A stretch of 64,000 nucleotides of DNA from assembly GCA_021613335.1 (NCBI GenBank), contig JAJTWR010000350.1, forward strand, positions 1,118,501 through 1,182,500. The letters are read 5' to 3'. The notes beneath the pieces were generated by a model. That model saw only the letters and a list, made by a program, of their open reading frames with translations, had not been told where the DNA came from and made no database searches. Numbering within the stretch: the first letter of the stretch is position 1; the number at the start of each line of letters is the position of its first letter. This document shows positions 1-13,600 of the stretch, piece after piece. The position numbers and the translations under genes were made by a program. This DNA comes from Whitmania pigra. Its lineage: Eukaryota; Annelida; Clitellata; Hirudinida; Haemopidae.

Positions 1-654
1 AAGAACCTTTTTCTCTCATAATCCTAAAATGGGAATTACATCACATATTAGTCTCTTTAGGATAAAATATTTATTTATGACACATCACAAATCTAAGTTC
101 TAATTACGAAACCATTTTAGAAAATAAAAATAAAAGACTGAACATCTAAATATTATTTAAAATATGAAATTAACTAGTTGTTAGTATTCAAGGATCTTGA
201 AATATTAGTTTAAATAGTAGAATAAATTCGTTCAACTAACTGAAAGGTGACCTCGGATCCTTTTTGTGCGGTTTTATTGAAAGAAGGAACAAATCTGAAT
301 ATACCGCTCGAGTGGTGCTTTGCTTTGACAACAACCGTCAGATTGTTGGTGGGCACAATAGCGCCTACACGTGGTTAAAAAATAAAAAAAATCTAATGAA
401 CATTATTTGTATCATCAAGTACCACCTATTAATTAACTTATGCTGCAGGTGTATTTAATATAGCATGACTTGCAGAAGCAAAGTTTTGCAAACAACAGGT
501 AGGAATATAAAATATTGAACCCAATAATAAAAACAGTTCCAAGGGCTAAATGATAAAACTTTAAAACTCAAATGAAACAAATTATGACCATATAACCAAT
601 AATTAATTAATATTAATAATTATTCTTATTCTTAATTTCTAAAAGGAAATTAAC
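1..654. other. intron of the ADGRV1-like gene
   Basis: AT-rich sequence downstream of the last visible donor (base 654 on the minus strand). No further Calx-beta exon, repeat or RNA gene was recognised here. Confidence 0.6.
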
Positions 655-3600
655 CTTCCACATCGTAGAACACCACGTAGAAGATTCTATCTGGTCGAGG
701 ATACGGATCATCGAGTAGTGAGATATTAAGATGTTGCATTGAAACGCCAACGCCAAACCCGAGCGTCTCGTTGCGAAAGGCAACAAAGTCACGACCGTCG
801 ATTGCCGTCAGCGACCGAGTCCTGCATTTCACCAAAGATTTGTTCGCCAAAGGTCCTTCCCTAACTATTGTGACTTGGTAGGAACCAGGAGTAAAAAGGC
901 TAACAATGGACTCTTCAAATATAAACGTGCCAAAGTTTATTAATAATAAATCTTCCAATGGAATATATTAAGGTTTTTTATAATAATTGTAGTAAATTTT
1001 CCTTATTGAACATTTTGTATTTATAATTGTAAAATTAAAATTTCCTAAGAGTTAAGCACACATTTGCATAATTCATAACAAAACTATCAAAATGTTAGTC
1101 AAAGCCATAACTTTTCAGTCTGGTCAAAGGTAAAGATAAAAATGTAATAACATTACCATGAATTATGTTCAAAGCTTTTTATGGATCTAATAGATAAGTA
1201 TATTTCAAGAATAATAAAAAAAGTTACCATTAAAATGCACAGAATAATCAAGTCCCACAACATTCAAGAAGGCTCTGACATTTTCCCCAAGTATGGATCC
1301 ATTTGTAGAATTTATTAAATAAATTGCAAAGGTTCTGCTGAATCTAGGCATCTGTAAATGTACATTCATATTCATTATAATTATTGCATCAAAGTCATAA
1401 ACTTATTGCTGTGGTAAATAATAAAAATATTTGCAATAAAATCAATAAAACTCAAACAATACAGGAAAATATAAATGTAATGTAAACAACTTTCATGCAA
1501 TACACATCTAAATATAATAATGATGGTATTTAACAATTACGTTAGAGGCAGTGAAGGTTATTCCTATGAATGAATCTATTTGATGTTCTTCAAATGTGAT
1601 AATGCCTTGATCCAAATGGAAATCTATCTTTTCATCAGCATTTATCTTTACCAACACCCATTCCACAGCAGCCCTGCTAAATCCACCTTTAAATCTTCTT
1701 ACAAGGAAGTTGGCTCCATAATGTGACTGGTTGTTTTGAAGTGCTAAAATTTTACAACAAAAAATAAAGCCTTTAACTACCCAATGTACCTAATAATAGC
1801 CAAAGTTAATATCAATAAAGTAATCAATGTACAGATGTCTCAATTAAAAATACTTAAACCACTTTGTAAATATTCTATTTATCTCTTTTCAATGCCATTT
1901 AACAATATACGATTTACAAAAAATCACAAACTTATTGCTTCAGTCAGGTTAATGGCTGGAAATTCCACTATCCCAAAAGGATAGCTGTGAGGAAGGACAG
2001 TAATTGTCAGGTTTCTGCTGTCATCTATTTCTGCTCTCCTTGAGCCATAAGGACTCAGTTTCAATTTGTAGGTTATGTTCAGCTGGTAAATTTACATAGT
2101 TTAATATCTAAACTAAGTAAATCAATAACCATCTTTATCTGTCCTCAAATTATTGCAAATACTTTAGATTTAATTTCCTTGATTCAGCATAATGTTATTT
2201 GGCAATGGTTTTATAAACATAGATGTCATTTCATAGTAGATCATAGCATGACTAGTCAACTTTATTAATTCTGCTGAGTAAAAAAGAACCTGAGGAATGC
2301 CATCATCTCTTGCCACCACTGTGATTCTTTTCATCATTTCCATCTGTTGAAAGTACACCACCGTCCTTCCACCATAAAACTTGGCATCACCATTTGGTTC
2401 GAGGGAGACCAAAACCGAGGCATTGACAAGGACGTCTCCTGACCGCAGAATGCAGACTTCAACTGAGTCTTTCTCAACCTTTTTTGTGCACAATGTGACT
2501 TAAAAAGCAATTGACAGCAGAAACTCTTTGCTTATTTTCAAACAAAGATGCGACAGAAGTTCTTTCAGAATATGAAACCTTTAAATTAAATTGTTCCCGA
2601 CAAAGGGATAAAACCAAGAAGCAACATATATTATATAATAATAAAAGTGAGATAACACTTAATAAATAATTAACTTTAATTATTCAAATAAATAAGAGAT
2701 GCTCTCGCAATAAGAAACCATCGATCTAAATACATTTGCTTTATCAGCAAAATTAAATTAGAACTCACAGCTACAACAAATGAATCAGCCATCCATGGAC
2801 AAAACCTGAAGAATCCTGCCAGGTTACCCAATTCAGGCAACACAACTAAACAAAGTGCAGTGCTTGTATCCAATTTTGCCACAGATTTTGGCTCCCAATC
2901 AACAATCTCAATATAAAATCTCTCAGACAAACTGGTCACATTGTATTTCTCGAGAAGGATCTTTATGTAGCCATGCGACTGACCTTCATAATGTTAACAA
3001 TAATATCTGTCATCAAAACTTTTCTGAATTTATGACTTAAAATTGCAATTTATTTTAATCTAATTCATTACAACTTAATAGCAACAAATGCACTCTTACA
3101 ATTATAAGTGAAAACAAATCAAGAATGGCATCAATGGCCAGATTTAGTTTGTTTGCAATTTTTAATCATTTACTTTGTCGATAGATTATAATCTTACCGA
3201 TTAATTATTATTACCGATTAATTATTACTTAATCAGATTGGAATCTAACATTACCAGTTAATAGTGTCACAGATCCTGTGAAATTCCTGAAATCATCATC
3301 AAGGAAGGACACATTCCAAGCTCTGACCTTTTCCAACTCAAGAACTCTCCAAATTAATTTCACCTTGCCAAATGAACCATCTCTTAACAAGGGTACCTTA
3401 AAAGTAATTTATTACATCGTAACAATTTGGCTTCACATTTTTAATTCTGTATTTAAAATGTTTTAATATTCATAAAATATTTCATAAAACAAATTGAGAT
3501 GATTGCTTAAGCAATAATCTGTAAGTTCCAAAGCCTGATTATTTAAGCAAATGCCATCTCAAGATAACAAAAGAAAAAATTATCTACTTATTCATTGTTC

Positions 3601-6600
3601 AGAAAATTATCAAATAACCTGGATCAATTTTTGTAACCCATCTCTCTCAATGGAAACATCCAATTGTGAAAAGTTAAATCTAATGACTCCATTAGCAGCA
3701 TTATCAAGTATAGTGACATTTATTGAAGACACATTTCCTATCAATGGACTATTGTAAGGTCCAAAAGGTAATTCTAAATTTAATATTTAAATTATGAATC
3801 ACAATTAGACGATAAGTGATTGTAAATTAATGAGCAAATCTGTAGCCATTGAATTAAATTTTAGCCATTTAGCCAACCAAAGACTTTTAAGTTGTAGTTA
3901 TAGAATGTTAATAAAAAGCCACAAATTATAAAAGTAGACAGGCTTAACTAATTTTTACTAATACATGCTTCTTAATAAATTGATGAGACCTTTTCTCAGT
4001 TTGGCATGTGTAATAAACACTCGGAAATATGACGAGAGTTTGATGAAGACATCACTTCTCAATGGAATACTGACTTTAACTTCATCCCTGCCATCGGGTA
4101 TTAAAGCCAACCCTAAAAAACACTGAGCATAAATACAAAACCTGGAAATAAAGAAAATAGTGATATTAAAACACCATTAAATATCGTTCCAATCTCTGAA
4201 TGCAGAATTCCAAAGTCCACAAGAACATCCTCATATCGACCAAATATCCTCATGATTTTAATTTCCAATGTCCTTGATTCCTGATCAATGATTATATGTT
4301 TGCCCCATTTTAGTAGATTGATTCTATTAATCAATCAGAAAAAATAACAAAGCAACATATTTGCAAAAAACATTAAAACAAATATTTAACAAACAATATT
4401 AGTACTCATTATTTTTATGAATATACAATAAAAACATTTCATTCAATTGCTTAAGAATTAAAGATCCAAACCAGGGCCACATGAAAAGACAGTGATTCAT
4501 TCAATGTGATCACTCCATAGGCAAAGCCACAATCACGATCCAATACGTAAAGCATCGATTCATTAAGCTGAACCACTGCCCCTCCAGTTGCAGTTTCTGG
4601 CATCATCCTCAATCTGTACAGCTTCAAAGGTCTCAGTTGGGTGGATGACGCGTTCGAAACGGTAAAATTTATTGATACGATGGACTCGCCCTCTTTGAAG
4701 ACAAGGAGTCCAACGATCGGTTTGATTCCTATGGTAACGTCCTTTCCTGTTCCACTTGCTGCTTCGTCCAAAGTTAATTCCCATTGCACAGAAACAAATC
4801 CAAGCAATCCCCCTTGTCTCACTGACCATACATACACATTTCTAACATTTTCTGCAGAAAACTCAATCAAAGATACAGAGGATCCATGTTCCATTGAGAT
4901 ATTGGTTTCCTTCCACGACAAAATCCCATTTATCACATCATCCCCAACAAGAAAAATATCAGCTATATGGGGATCTGAAAGTACAATATTTCCTGTAGTC
5001 TCTTTTAACTCGACCATAAAATATTTAGTCTTCTTTGGATTATTCCCGGGCAATATTGAAATTGGAAGAAATACAGAAGAAATTCCAGGACCAAATCCTA
5101 AACTGCTGTTTGCTGCCTGAAAATCAATTCCATATTGGGCAGTCTGAGGCAGAATAAAATATGTGACTGTGGCAGGTAGGTTCAGAGAACCAACTACCAC
5201 AGAATTATTTTTAGAGTGAACACCTCTATAAATGAGTAACTGAAGAGTGGAGGCAAAACTGTCAATCTTTACAAGATAAGATGCCTGTGAAAGTTACAGC
5301 TAAAAAATTAAATGCAACAGCATTTAATAATTGCATATTTTTGTTCACCTTTGAAAATCTCACAAAAGCATCACCAGGGTAGATAAATATGACTACTTCA
5401 CTGTTAAGTTCATCAATTTTCGGATGATTCAAATTGACATCATAGGTCAAGTCTGATGTTGACACATTTGCAATTCTAAATGTGCATGACAAGTTTTTTG
5501 CTGGTAGCTTCAAACACCAATTTTTAATATGCTTCAAATATCGTCTCAAAAATGTAATTTAAATAAACATACTTCGTCAGGTATCTCAAAACTCGCATTT
5601 CTTGATGTCTCAAAGTTCTTAAACATTACCCACAAACTCACGGGTATAATAGTCAGGTTTTCAGAACATTTGCTTATCTACAGAAGCGCACGTAGCACAT
5701 TTAGTAGAGTTATATCAAATCGCGTTAGTGAAACATCCTACTAACTTGAAGACCAACAGAAACAGTTCCGAAATGTCCTTTAGATCTTAGTATTGTGATT
5801 TCAAGAAAATCATCTCCAATGAACTTTTCGTGTCGGAGCATATTTCCATCGTTCTTCTAAATATATATTTATATTCTATATATACATATATAAATATATT
5901 TATTGACTGACTTCAAAAGGCTATCGTACACATGACATCAACTGGGGAGAGGTAATACGTCGGGAACTAGTGGACGGAGACGGTGTAAAAAATTCACTTT
6001 TTAAAACGTAGCCCGATCTAAATAGCATTTAAACGCAAAGACACAGACAAACCGAAAGCGATAGTAAAAGCAGGCAAATTTGGTCAACCAATTCCCAGCA
6101 GAATGCAACGCTCGATATGGTACTACGAACTGGCGAAAGAATATATATATATATATATATATAAACCAACAATAAAAAGTACCCTCTGAATACTACCATA
6201 AAATTGAACTCAAGTACTAATCTTCCATTTTGAAACGTAAAGGCAAAGCTAAATGCAAATTTTAAATAAAGCAACACTCTTTTCTATAAAAATATATTCA
6301 ACCATTTAAAGATTATATCGAGGCAGTATTTAGACAATTTAGACTTTTTTTGTTAAATTCATCAGATTTATAAATCGAGATATTCGACGCTTGTTTATTC
6401 CAATCATCAGGAATGCCATTTAAGTTTTTTCCAGGGGGCCAAACTTTCGCATAACCTGATCTTTTGCTTCTAGTCAGGAGAAGGGGAGTGGACGTTGCAG
6501 GACTCAATTATTTTAAAATCATTTAACTCTGAAGGTCGTAGCATTCAAGTTAGGGATGTTATTTGCGGCGAACTCGTAACTCATGTTCTTCTTTTTTTGT

Positions 6601-7390
6601 GAAAAGTAAAAAAGATTGCGTTGTTTGCGCCCTGGAAAAGGCTGAAATGACATCCCTGACCCAAGACAACAATAACTTGTTCTTAAAGACCGCGTTTTTC
6701 CTTTTAACGTTTTTTCTCCATTCTGTCGCTTTGGTAGTTTAGAAAACTTTAAGTTTATTGGTAAGATTTCTAAATATTTATTTCAAATCGCTATCATTTC
6801 TTGCATTTTACTTGGGATGTGTGATAAAGTCTTTAATGCTTGGCGTTCTTTACTCACGTGCTGTAAACTGAAGATTCCGAATGGATTGTTGCTGCCGACG
6901 ACCATTACTTTAGCAGTGGATGGAGATAAGACTACAGCGTTTCCAGAAGTTACTTTCAATGCTATCGAATACATTTTATCAGGCTCTGGTGTTCCGTCAT
7001 CATATATTGTAAATGTTGTCGGTTTCTCCTCAAAAATTGGGCCCTCAGTCGTAAATTGTAGGTTTTGAGATGACCCAACAAACACAGACCGCTCGCCAGG
7101 GGAAGGGTCATTTATCTTTTAAACAAAAATGAGGATGCAGAAATTGCTTAATATTCAATAATGTTCGGCAGAAACGAAGAAACTTAAAAAAGCTTAAAGC
7201 TTACTTGAACAACAACGTCAATCACTTCATTGGAGTGGCCTTCCTTTTTTACCTTAACTTCAATAGTACCAGGTCTGTACACTACATATTCGGTATCAGT
7301 AAGGCGTAAAACCGCTTGGCTTGTGGAAGTTTCTAGACAAAATAATCCTAAAAACCAGAAACTTAAGATAATATGCGAATGCCTAGACAT
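655..7390 (-). CDS. ADGRV1: ADGRV1-like giant adhesion receptor, N-terminal Calx-beta repeats (partial)
   Basis: Fifteen exons read on the minus strand, phases closing throughout: 7390-7205, 7115-6858, 5856-5746, 5507-5349, 5284-4472, 4280-4175, 4112-3990, 3773-3619, 3396-3255, 2983-2769, 2478-2290, 2082-1932, 1743-1541, 1351-1228, 951-655. The last ends in a donor, so the gene runs off the left edge. The roughly 1077 residues seen begin with a hydrophobic signal peptide (about 1-24) followed by consecutive Calx-beta repeats, shown by recurring 'DDGTPEPD' and 'FGIFSL' type motifs and regular N-glycosylation sequons. Calx-beta domains are Ca2+-binding extracellular beta-sandwiches. A long uninterrupted series from the signal peptide is the plan of the very large G-protein-coupled receptor. 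GAIN and 7TM parts are not in the window, so FREM-like or other Calx-beta proteins are not fully excluded. Confidence 0.8.
6141..6163. repeat. (TA)n microsatellite in an ADGRV1 intron
   Basis: Pure TA dinucleotide run of about 23 bases in the intron between exons 2 and 3 of the ADGRV1-like gene. Confidence 0.9.
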
Positions 7391-7736
7391 TGCAATATTT
7401 CATTCTGATGAGATAATGCGAAACGGAAATGCTGTTGAATTGCCATGCCTATATACCTGTAGCTGGATTTTTCCTGGACTAATGCCAAATCAACTTTTCC
7501 TGGACTAATGCCAAATCAACTTTTCCCGGTGCTACCTGTTGGTGGCAATTGTTCAAATTCTTCACATGATTTCTTTGAATCGCAATATACGTTGATTTGA
7601 GATAAAATTAACTTTTAGTTGAAGAGACGATAAGTGATGCTTGTTTAGTGATTGGAGAGGGCCTTATTTTTATACCTTCTACTCGAGAATAGAGTTTGGA
7701 GTTAATTTTGAGGTTTAGCAAGTTAATTTTAACAAA
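7391..7736. promoter_or_regulatory. divergent promoter region ADGRV1-like / DHRS7B-like, with 26-bp tandem duplication
   Basis: Only 346 bases separate the two start codons of oppositely transcribed genes, so both promoters must overlap here or lie in 5' UTR introns. A perfect 26-bp tandem duplication, beginning TTTTCCTGGACTAATG, occupies about 7469-7520. No TATA box is convincing. Confidence 0.6.
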
Positions 7737-9292
7737 ATGATTTGTTGCTGGACATTGGGCATAGGATTCAGTGTAGTAGCAATTGTCGGATGGATCTTCA
7801 CGAAGAAAAGCAGAATTGATGTTAAAGGGAAAGTCGTGATGATTGTTGGTGCAAGTTCTGGAATTGGGGAAGGTTTGTGGTTTGCTTCAAAAGTTTAACG
7901 AATTATTTATCAATGATGGTTACACCATACATAGCCTGTGCACAAGTATTTTATGAAGAAGGGTGCAAACTCATATTGTGTGCTAGAAGACTAGGGGAGC
8001 TTGAAAGAATACAAAATGACCTTATCCAAACAAAAACTGTAATTATATTTTGTACTGCATGCTAAAAGGCTTTAAATTTTAATAAACTTCATATTTTTGA
8101 CGAAAAGAAAGCACCTCAGCCTACTGTAATGGCTTTGGATATCACAAAGTTTGAGTCCATCAGTGATATTATTCGAAGCTGTTCAAAGATGCATGGTGGC
8201 ATAGACATCATAATAAATAACTCAGGCATTAGTTACAGAGGAAAAGTTGCGGATACAAGTCTTCAAGTGGACCAGTCATTAATGGACGTTAACTATTTTG
8301 GACATATTGCTGTAGTGAAGAGTAAGTTCGACATGCTTTGCTGATAAATTAACAATCTTGTGTTTGTATTTTTTTGTTTTTATTATTTATTGAGCAAAAA
8401 TTGCAAAAATATAATTAAAAAACCAATTACTTTTTATTGATATTGAATTACCATTATCATGTGTTTCTTAATCAAAGGTTTGTTAAAGGAGATGATAGAA
8501 AAAAGGAGTGGACATTTTGTTTTTGTCAGTAGTCTCCAAGGGAAGCTATCCATACCTTACAGATCTGCATGTTAGTTAAAATTGACACTAAAAATACTCT
8601 AACTACTCTGCAGAATTATTTTGTGCCTTTATTTATCAATGAATCCTAAAATTACCGGTAAGGAAATAATTATATAATTAGACATTCCTATCTGCAAAAA
8701 ATAGATGCTGCCTCAAAACACGCCCTTCAAGGATTTGCTGACTGTTTGAGATCTGAAGTGGACAAGTACAATATTAGAGTCACAGTCATAAGTCCTGCAT
8801 ACGTGAGGACTAAACTGTCTTTGAACGCATTGACCTCGGATGGTTCTCTGCATGGAGGTCGAGATTTTTATCTTTGAGTGTTGAGAAATGTGGGGAATGT
8901 TAATAATTTGAAAATGCTAATATTATTTAATATCATTAATCAAGGCAAATAGAAGCATATATTAGTTTAATCTCTATGTTATGCTAATAATGTCACACTT
9001 TTATTCTTATGTTTCTTCCACAATTTAGAAGCAAATATTTCATATGAATTACTGCAGAACATGAATTCAAATCGATATTTTGGATATTTGCAATTGATTG
9101 TTTCTAGTGATGGATGACAACCAAAAATCTGGAATGGATCCTCTGGAGGTTGCATCAGCTATCCTTGAATCAGTTACTGCCCAGAAGAATGAAGTCCTGC
9201 TAGCAAAATTCTTTTACAGGGTGACAGTTTACTTAAGAAATATCTGTCCAAATGTCTATTTCTACTTCATATCTAAAAAAGCCAAAGACTAA
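7737..9292 (+). CDS. DHRS7B: membrane-anchored short-chain dehydrogenase/reductase, DHRS7B-like
   Basis: Six exons: 7737-7872, 7935-8038, 8108-8321, 8478-8570, 8705-8857, 9108-9292, giving 294 residues. A hydrophobic N-terminal anchor (about 7-21) precedes a Rossmann fold. Visible SDR landmarks are the cofactor loop VGASSGIGE (37-45), the NNSG motif (usually NNAG), the catalytic serine in FVSS, and the Y-x3-K pair (Y183, K187) in YAASK. The tyrosine codon is itself split by intron 4. The combination of N-terminal anchor and length fits DHRS7B/DHRS7 oxidoreductases of ER or peroxisomal membranes, which use NADP(H); the physiological substrate cannot be read from sequence. AATAAA follows the stop near 9310. 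The exon 3 acceptor (8108) is the weakest junction. Other DHRS7 paralogues remain possible. Confidence 0.85.
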
Positions 9293-10631
9293 AGTGAAAT
9301 ACCAAAGGAGTAATAAAATTAATAATTTGCCGTTTTTTCTTTTCTTCCTTGAGAAGTTGTGTGAAGGTTTTTAGATTGTGGAGAAGGACTTTTACTATTA
9401 ATTATTACATTGGACATCCAAACTGTTGCTTTTCGGACAAGGTGATCATTGGGTCCCCAAAAATTATTTACTTTCTGACGTTTCTAATAAGATCAACCAT
9501 ACATCTAGGCCTTCCTGGTTATTATTGGAGTGTATGTGACCTTTGACCACGGCCTAATTAAGATATTTTTATGGCTTTTCTGGCATTATTATTTGTTTGA
9601 AAATCCAGATATACTGACCAATTAAACATTGCTAATAGTACGTGACTATGAGTTTAAAATCATTTAAAATATTTCATTGTTATGAATACAAAGCTTTGGG
9701 TGCAAGTCCGTGCCAAAATGATAATAAAAGTTTGATACAAGACATAGGGAGGACCAATTATTTGTGATCTATTATCTTACTGAACTTATGCTGAACCTTA
9801 AGAATTTATCCTAATAGACCAAACGAGTAAGGTGGAGGGAATTTGTAAGTCCTTCCAGATGATTTTTCCATTTTGGATTTTTGACAGGGTTTGAGATGGA
9901 AGGAAATGGATGCCAATGCTGCTTTTATTTACAAGTGTTGAATTATGTAACAGAGCATTAAAAGACATGGCAGCAGATGAGAACTAATTACCACAGTTTA
10001 GTAAACACAAGACAAGTTTAAACACGTAAAGTTAACCATCATTGCAACAGGCAACAGAACGCTCAACATACTTCAGAACCTAAAAATTCATGGTTTGAAC
10101 CGTACGCATGCAATTGATCACACAAAGTTGATACTGAAATACTAGACATTGTTTTGGTGGTCGTGTTTTGAGAAATGGAATGGTTGTTAGATACAAAAGA
10201 CAAAGTTAAGCACCACAACAGATCGTAGTCGTCAGCATCGCACAACCTGGGTTTTTCTTAAGTAGGTTTTGGCTTTTCATGATAAAATGTGAGTAAGGAA
10301 AGCAGTTGAACCTAGCAAAGTCATACATCACGTTTGAAAAGAGCATTTTTAAACATGCTAAGAATATAATGATGCACAATTTCCAACATGGAGTCAATCA
10401 AAGACGTTCACACAAAGCTCACACGAAGTAGGAATGAAACCAACCAAAAATTCCTCTATAAACGTTTCACTGACCAGATTTTGCCAAATCAACAATAGTG
10501 ACCTCGGAAAAAATTAAAATTTGCAATTTTTTTTTTTTTTTGATTTAGCAGATTGACAATAACAAGGAAAACCAAACCCCAGCATCTACGACTTTTGCTT
10601 CGACGCTGAGAACTTGGCTAAGATCATGCGA
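9293..10631. other. convergent 3' region between DHRS7B-like and MRTF
   Basis: No coding feature seen. It should hold the 3' UTRs of two tail-to-tail genes. AATAAA at about 9310 (plus) and its complement TTTATT near 9928 (minus) are candidate poly(A) signals. A poly(T) tract lies near 10530. Confidence 0.5.
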
Positions 10632-13600
10632 TTAGATGGATGAAGCAGAACTATAGCTTGCAAGATCAAAATCATTAAGCATATCCATGCAGCCATTTTT
10701 CATGCCATGCTGATGATTGCCAACAGAGTTGACATGTGAGAATAAAGAATGAGTGTTTGATAAGCCCTGATCAATGGGTGTAAAGAAGCTGCCGCCTGTG
10801 CTGCAATCGCCATTGAAAATGTCCATGAGCTCGAGTTCGGGCTGCGGAGTTCTCATCTTAGAATCGTGAGAAGAACCCCCATCGGCAGCTGATATGTCAA
10901 CCGGAGACCTTTCCCCGAGAATGCAAGGACCCGATGCCGAAGGATCCATGACGAGCGGAAAGGAGATGTCGTAGTCCTGAGGCGAGGGATCGGACATTCC
11001 TTGACAGAACATGTCCATTTCAATGTGCTCGTTCGACGGCATGCAGATGTTTGAGAATTCTGGAAAAAATAAACCCATTTGCGATAAGCATGATTAAACG
11101 CTATTTTTACTACGCAGCTTACATGCTACATTGAATAATATCAAGATATCATTGCATATTCTACTGTGATGCTTGCTTAAAATCTGATTGTGGTTGGCAA
11201 TACTTGCTTCAGAAGTTAATGACTAGTTTTTATCTTGTTGCCCTAATTGATTAACTCCAAGAAAAATGAAAAACTTGCTCTCAACAAATATTAAAAGATG
11301 ACCTATTCCGCAATAAAATGAAACTATTTTCTGTAATTGCATTTGCAAACCTGGTTTAGTACGTAGGACATCCAAGACCTCTTCAATTGTTGAAGTGTTG
11401 CAATGTAATTGAAGTTGTTGTTGGGGCTTAAGTGATTGCTGTTGGTGAGTCTGTTGTTGCTGTTGGTGAGTCTGTTGTTGCTGTTGGTGAGTCTGTTGTT
11501 GCTGTTGGTGAGCCTGTTGTTGCTGTTGGTGAGTCTGTTGTTGCCGTTGGTGAGCCTGTTGTTGCCGTCCAAACTGTTCTGATTTCGACTGATTTTGCAT
11601 GCTCCACAGCTTCAAGATTGAATCGACAGAAGTCCCATTTAAATTCTGAAAATTGAATGCAAATGGTTTAAAGCTTTTAAAAATAGTTTAAAAAATAACT
11701 AGTTTATCACATCACTCATCAGATTCTCATTTTATTTCATGGATCATCAATTCATTTTAGAGACTCTTAATTGGCTCTCACCTTCAACAAGACATCCTTA
11801 AAGCAGATTATCAAAATATTAATTTTTTGTTTAAAACCACAAGCAAACAATCAGATATAAGCAGCAATCATGACATACTTAGTTTTTTGTTCAATTTTTA
11901 ACAAAAACATCCTTTATAATGGACAGAGTTCATTGTTTCTATCAATTTGTAGAACATTTACAGTTGCAATTACATTTGTTTACCAAGAAACATGACAAAA
12001 AAACAAATGTTTGATCAGACATGAAATATAAAATTAATGTACATTTCAATGAAATGACATTCAAACTGAATAAATTCCATCAATTGTTTCACGATTTAAT
12101 GTTGGCTGATGTTGTTCAGTTAAATTCCAGCATTGGATTTCAAGAAAAAAATTAGATGGCTGAATTATTTGAATTATGGTAGAAAGATATTGCATAAAAC
12201 TCAGAGCAAATGCTAAAAATCTTAAATAAAATCAATCATTAAACAACTCAGGATATCTTAAAACTAATGTGTGAAGGCAAATTATCTTGAAAACAAAAAA
12301 AATCTGGTGCTAAATTTCGGATTTCTCAAAAATAAATTGTACGTAAATAAATAAAATATCGTTTGAGAATGTTTTTAAGAAGAGTAAACATAAAAAAATT
12401 AAAACTCTCATCTGAGAAAAGGAACAAATATAGCAAATTCTACCTGACTCATGCGATGATTAAGATCCCTGCCAGCTTTTAGTTGATTCTCACTTTGAAA
12501 CTGATTTCCGTACGGCAAAAACGAAGAGTTGTTCAAACTGGAATTTACAATTTTTGTAATCAATTGTAATAAACAAACAAACATTGTAACTTAAACATAC
12601 AAAAGCACAAATAGAAAATAGAAAACGTCAAACTTTTAAACTGTGTACCTAGTTTTACTGTTGAGATCTGCAAATGAACTTGAGTTTCTTTGAGAAAAGG
12701 AATTGAAATCCATGCCAACGCAGGATGGAAGAGAATGATTTGAATGGGGTGCGAACGAAGGAACGTGTTGAGATTTAACTTCTCTCACAGGTGCTTCCCT
12801 AACAGTTGTGACTCTATTAAGTTGCTTTTGAAGCATTGCCTGCTCAAGCTGATTGGAGATGTTTTGCCCAATGAGAGCATTTAGGACTATTTGGTCAGAT
12901 GCATTCTCTAGCTTAAGGAGCTGCTCCAAGTGTGCTAAATGCTGAGTCAAAGCGGGTATGTTTTGAGAGTTCAATATCCCGGCAACATCGACAGTCCTTA
13001 AATCATTGACTTCTTGTTGAGGGTTTTTGAGAACAAGCAGTTGCTTTTGCAGGTAATCAAGGATATTATTCTGCAGTTGATCTGCTCCATCCTGCATGGA
13101 TGCTTGATTCACCAGTCCATTCCTAACATTCTGGACATTGGTGTTATCTGGTTTACTACCAGATGTGAGCACTAATTGCATCACCTCCTTTAAGCATTGA
13201 TCCTTCATTTTTATTTCCTGTTGAGCCTTTTGCAAATCCCTCTCCAGTTTAGAAATTTTCTCTTCAGACAACTTTATCTTCTCCTCTGCACTGAGAAACT
13301 GGTTTTCGTTTTCAATCTAGGGGCATGACAGAAGAAATAGGTGAGAGATGATGAGCCACAACAACAATGACAATGAGAACGACATGGCCTTAGCTTGCGA
13401 GCGAATGAATTATGAACGAGGATATAAGTAAAATAGAATGAATGGCATGCATAAATAGCTGTCATTGAACATCAAATCATGGAACCGTAGCTGAGCCCAC
13501 TGAGATAGTGCATGTGATACACGATAAAGAGTCAATCTCAGAAAATATGCATACGAGACTATGCATAAACAAAACAACAAAACGACAAGACACATGCCTG

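Noticed and set aside
4641..5120. 159-codon plus-strand ORF in the Calx-beta region
   Set aside because: Antisense of a large ADGRV1 exon whose sense frame carries the repeats and correct splice sites.
6313..6507. Possible extra ADGRV1 exon
   Set aside because: The ORF has no Calx-beta pattern, and exons 2 and 3 join in phase without it.
11432..11656. Plus-strand ORF with VAVGESV repeats
   Set aside because: Antisense shadow of the MRTF glutamine minisatellite.
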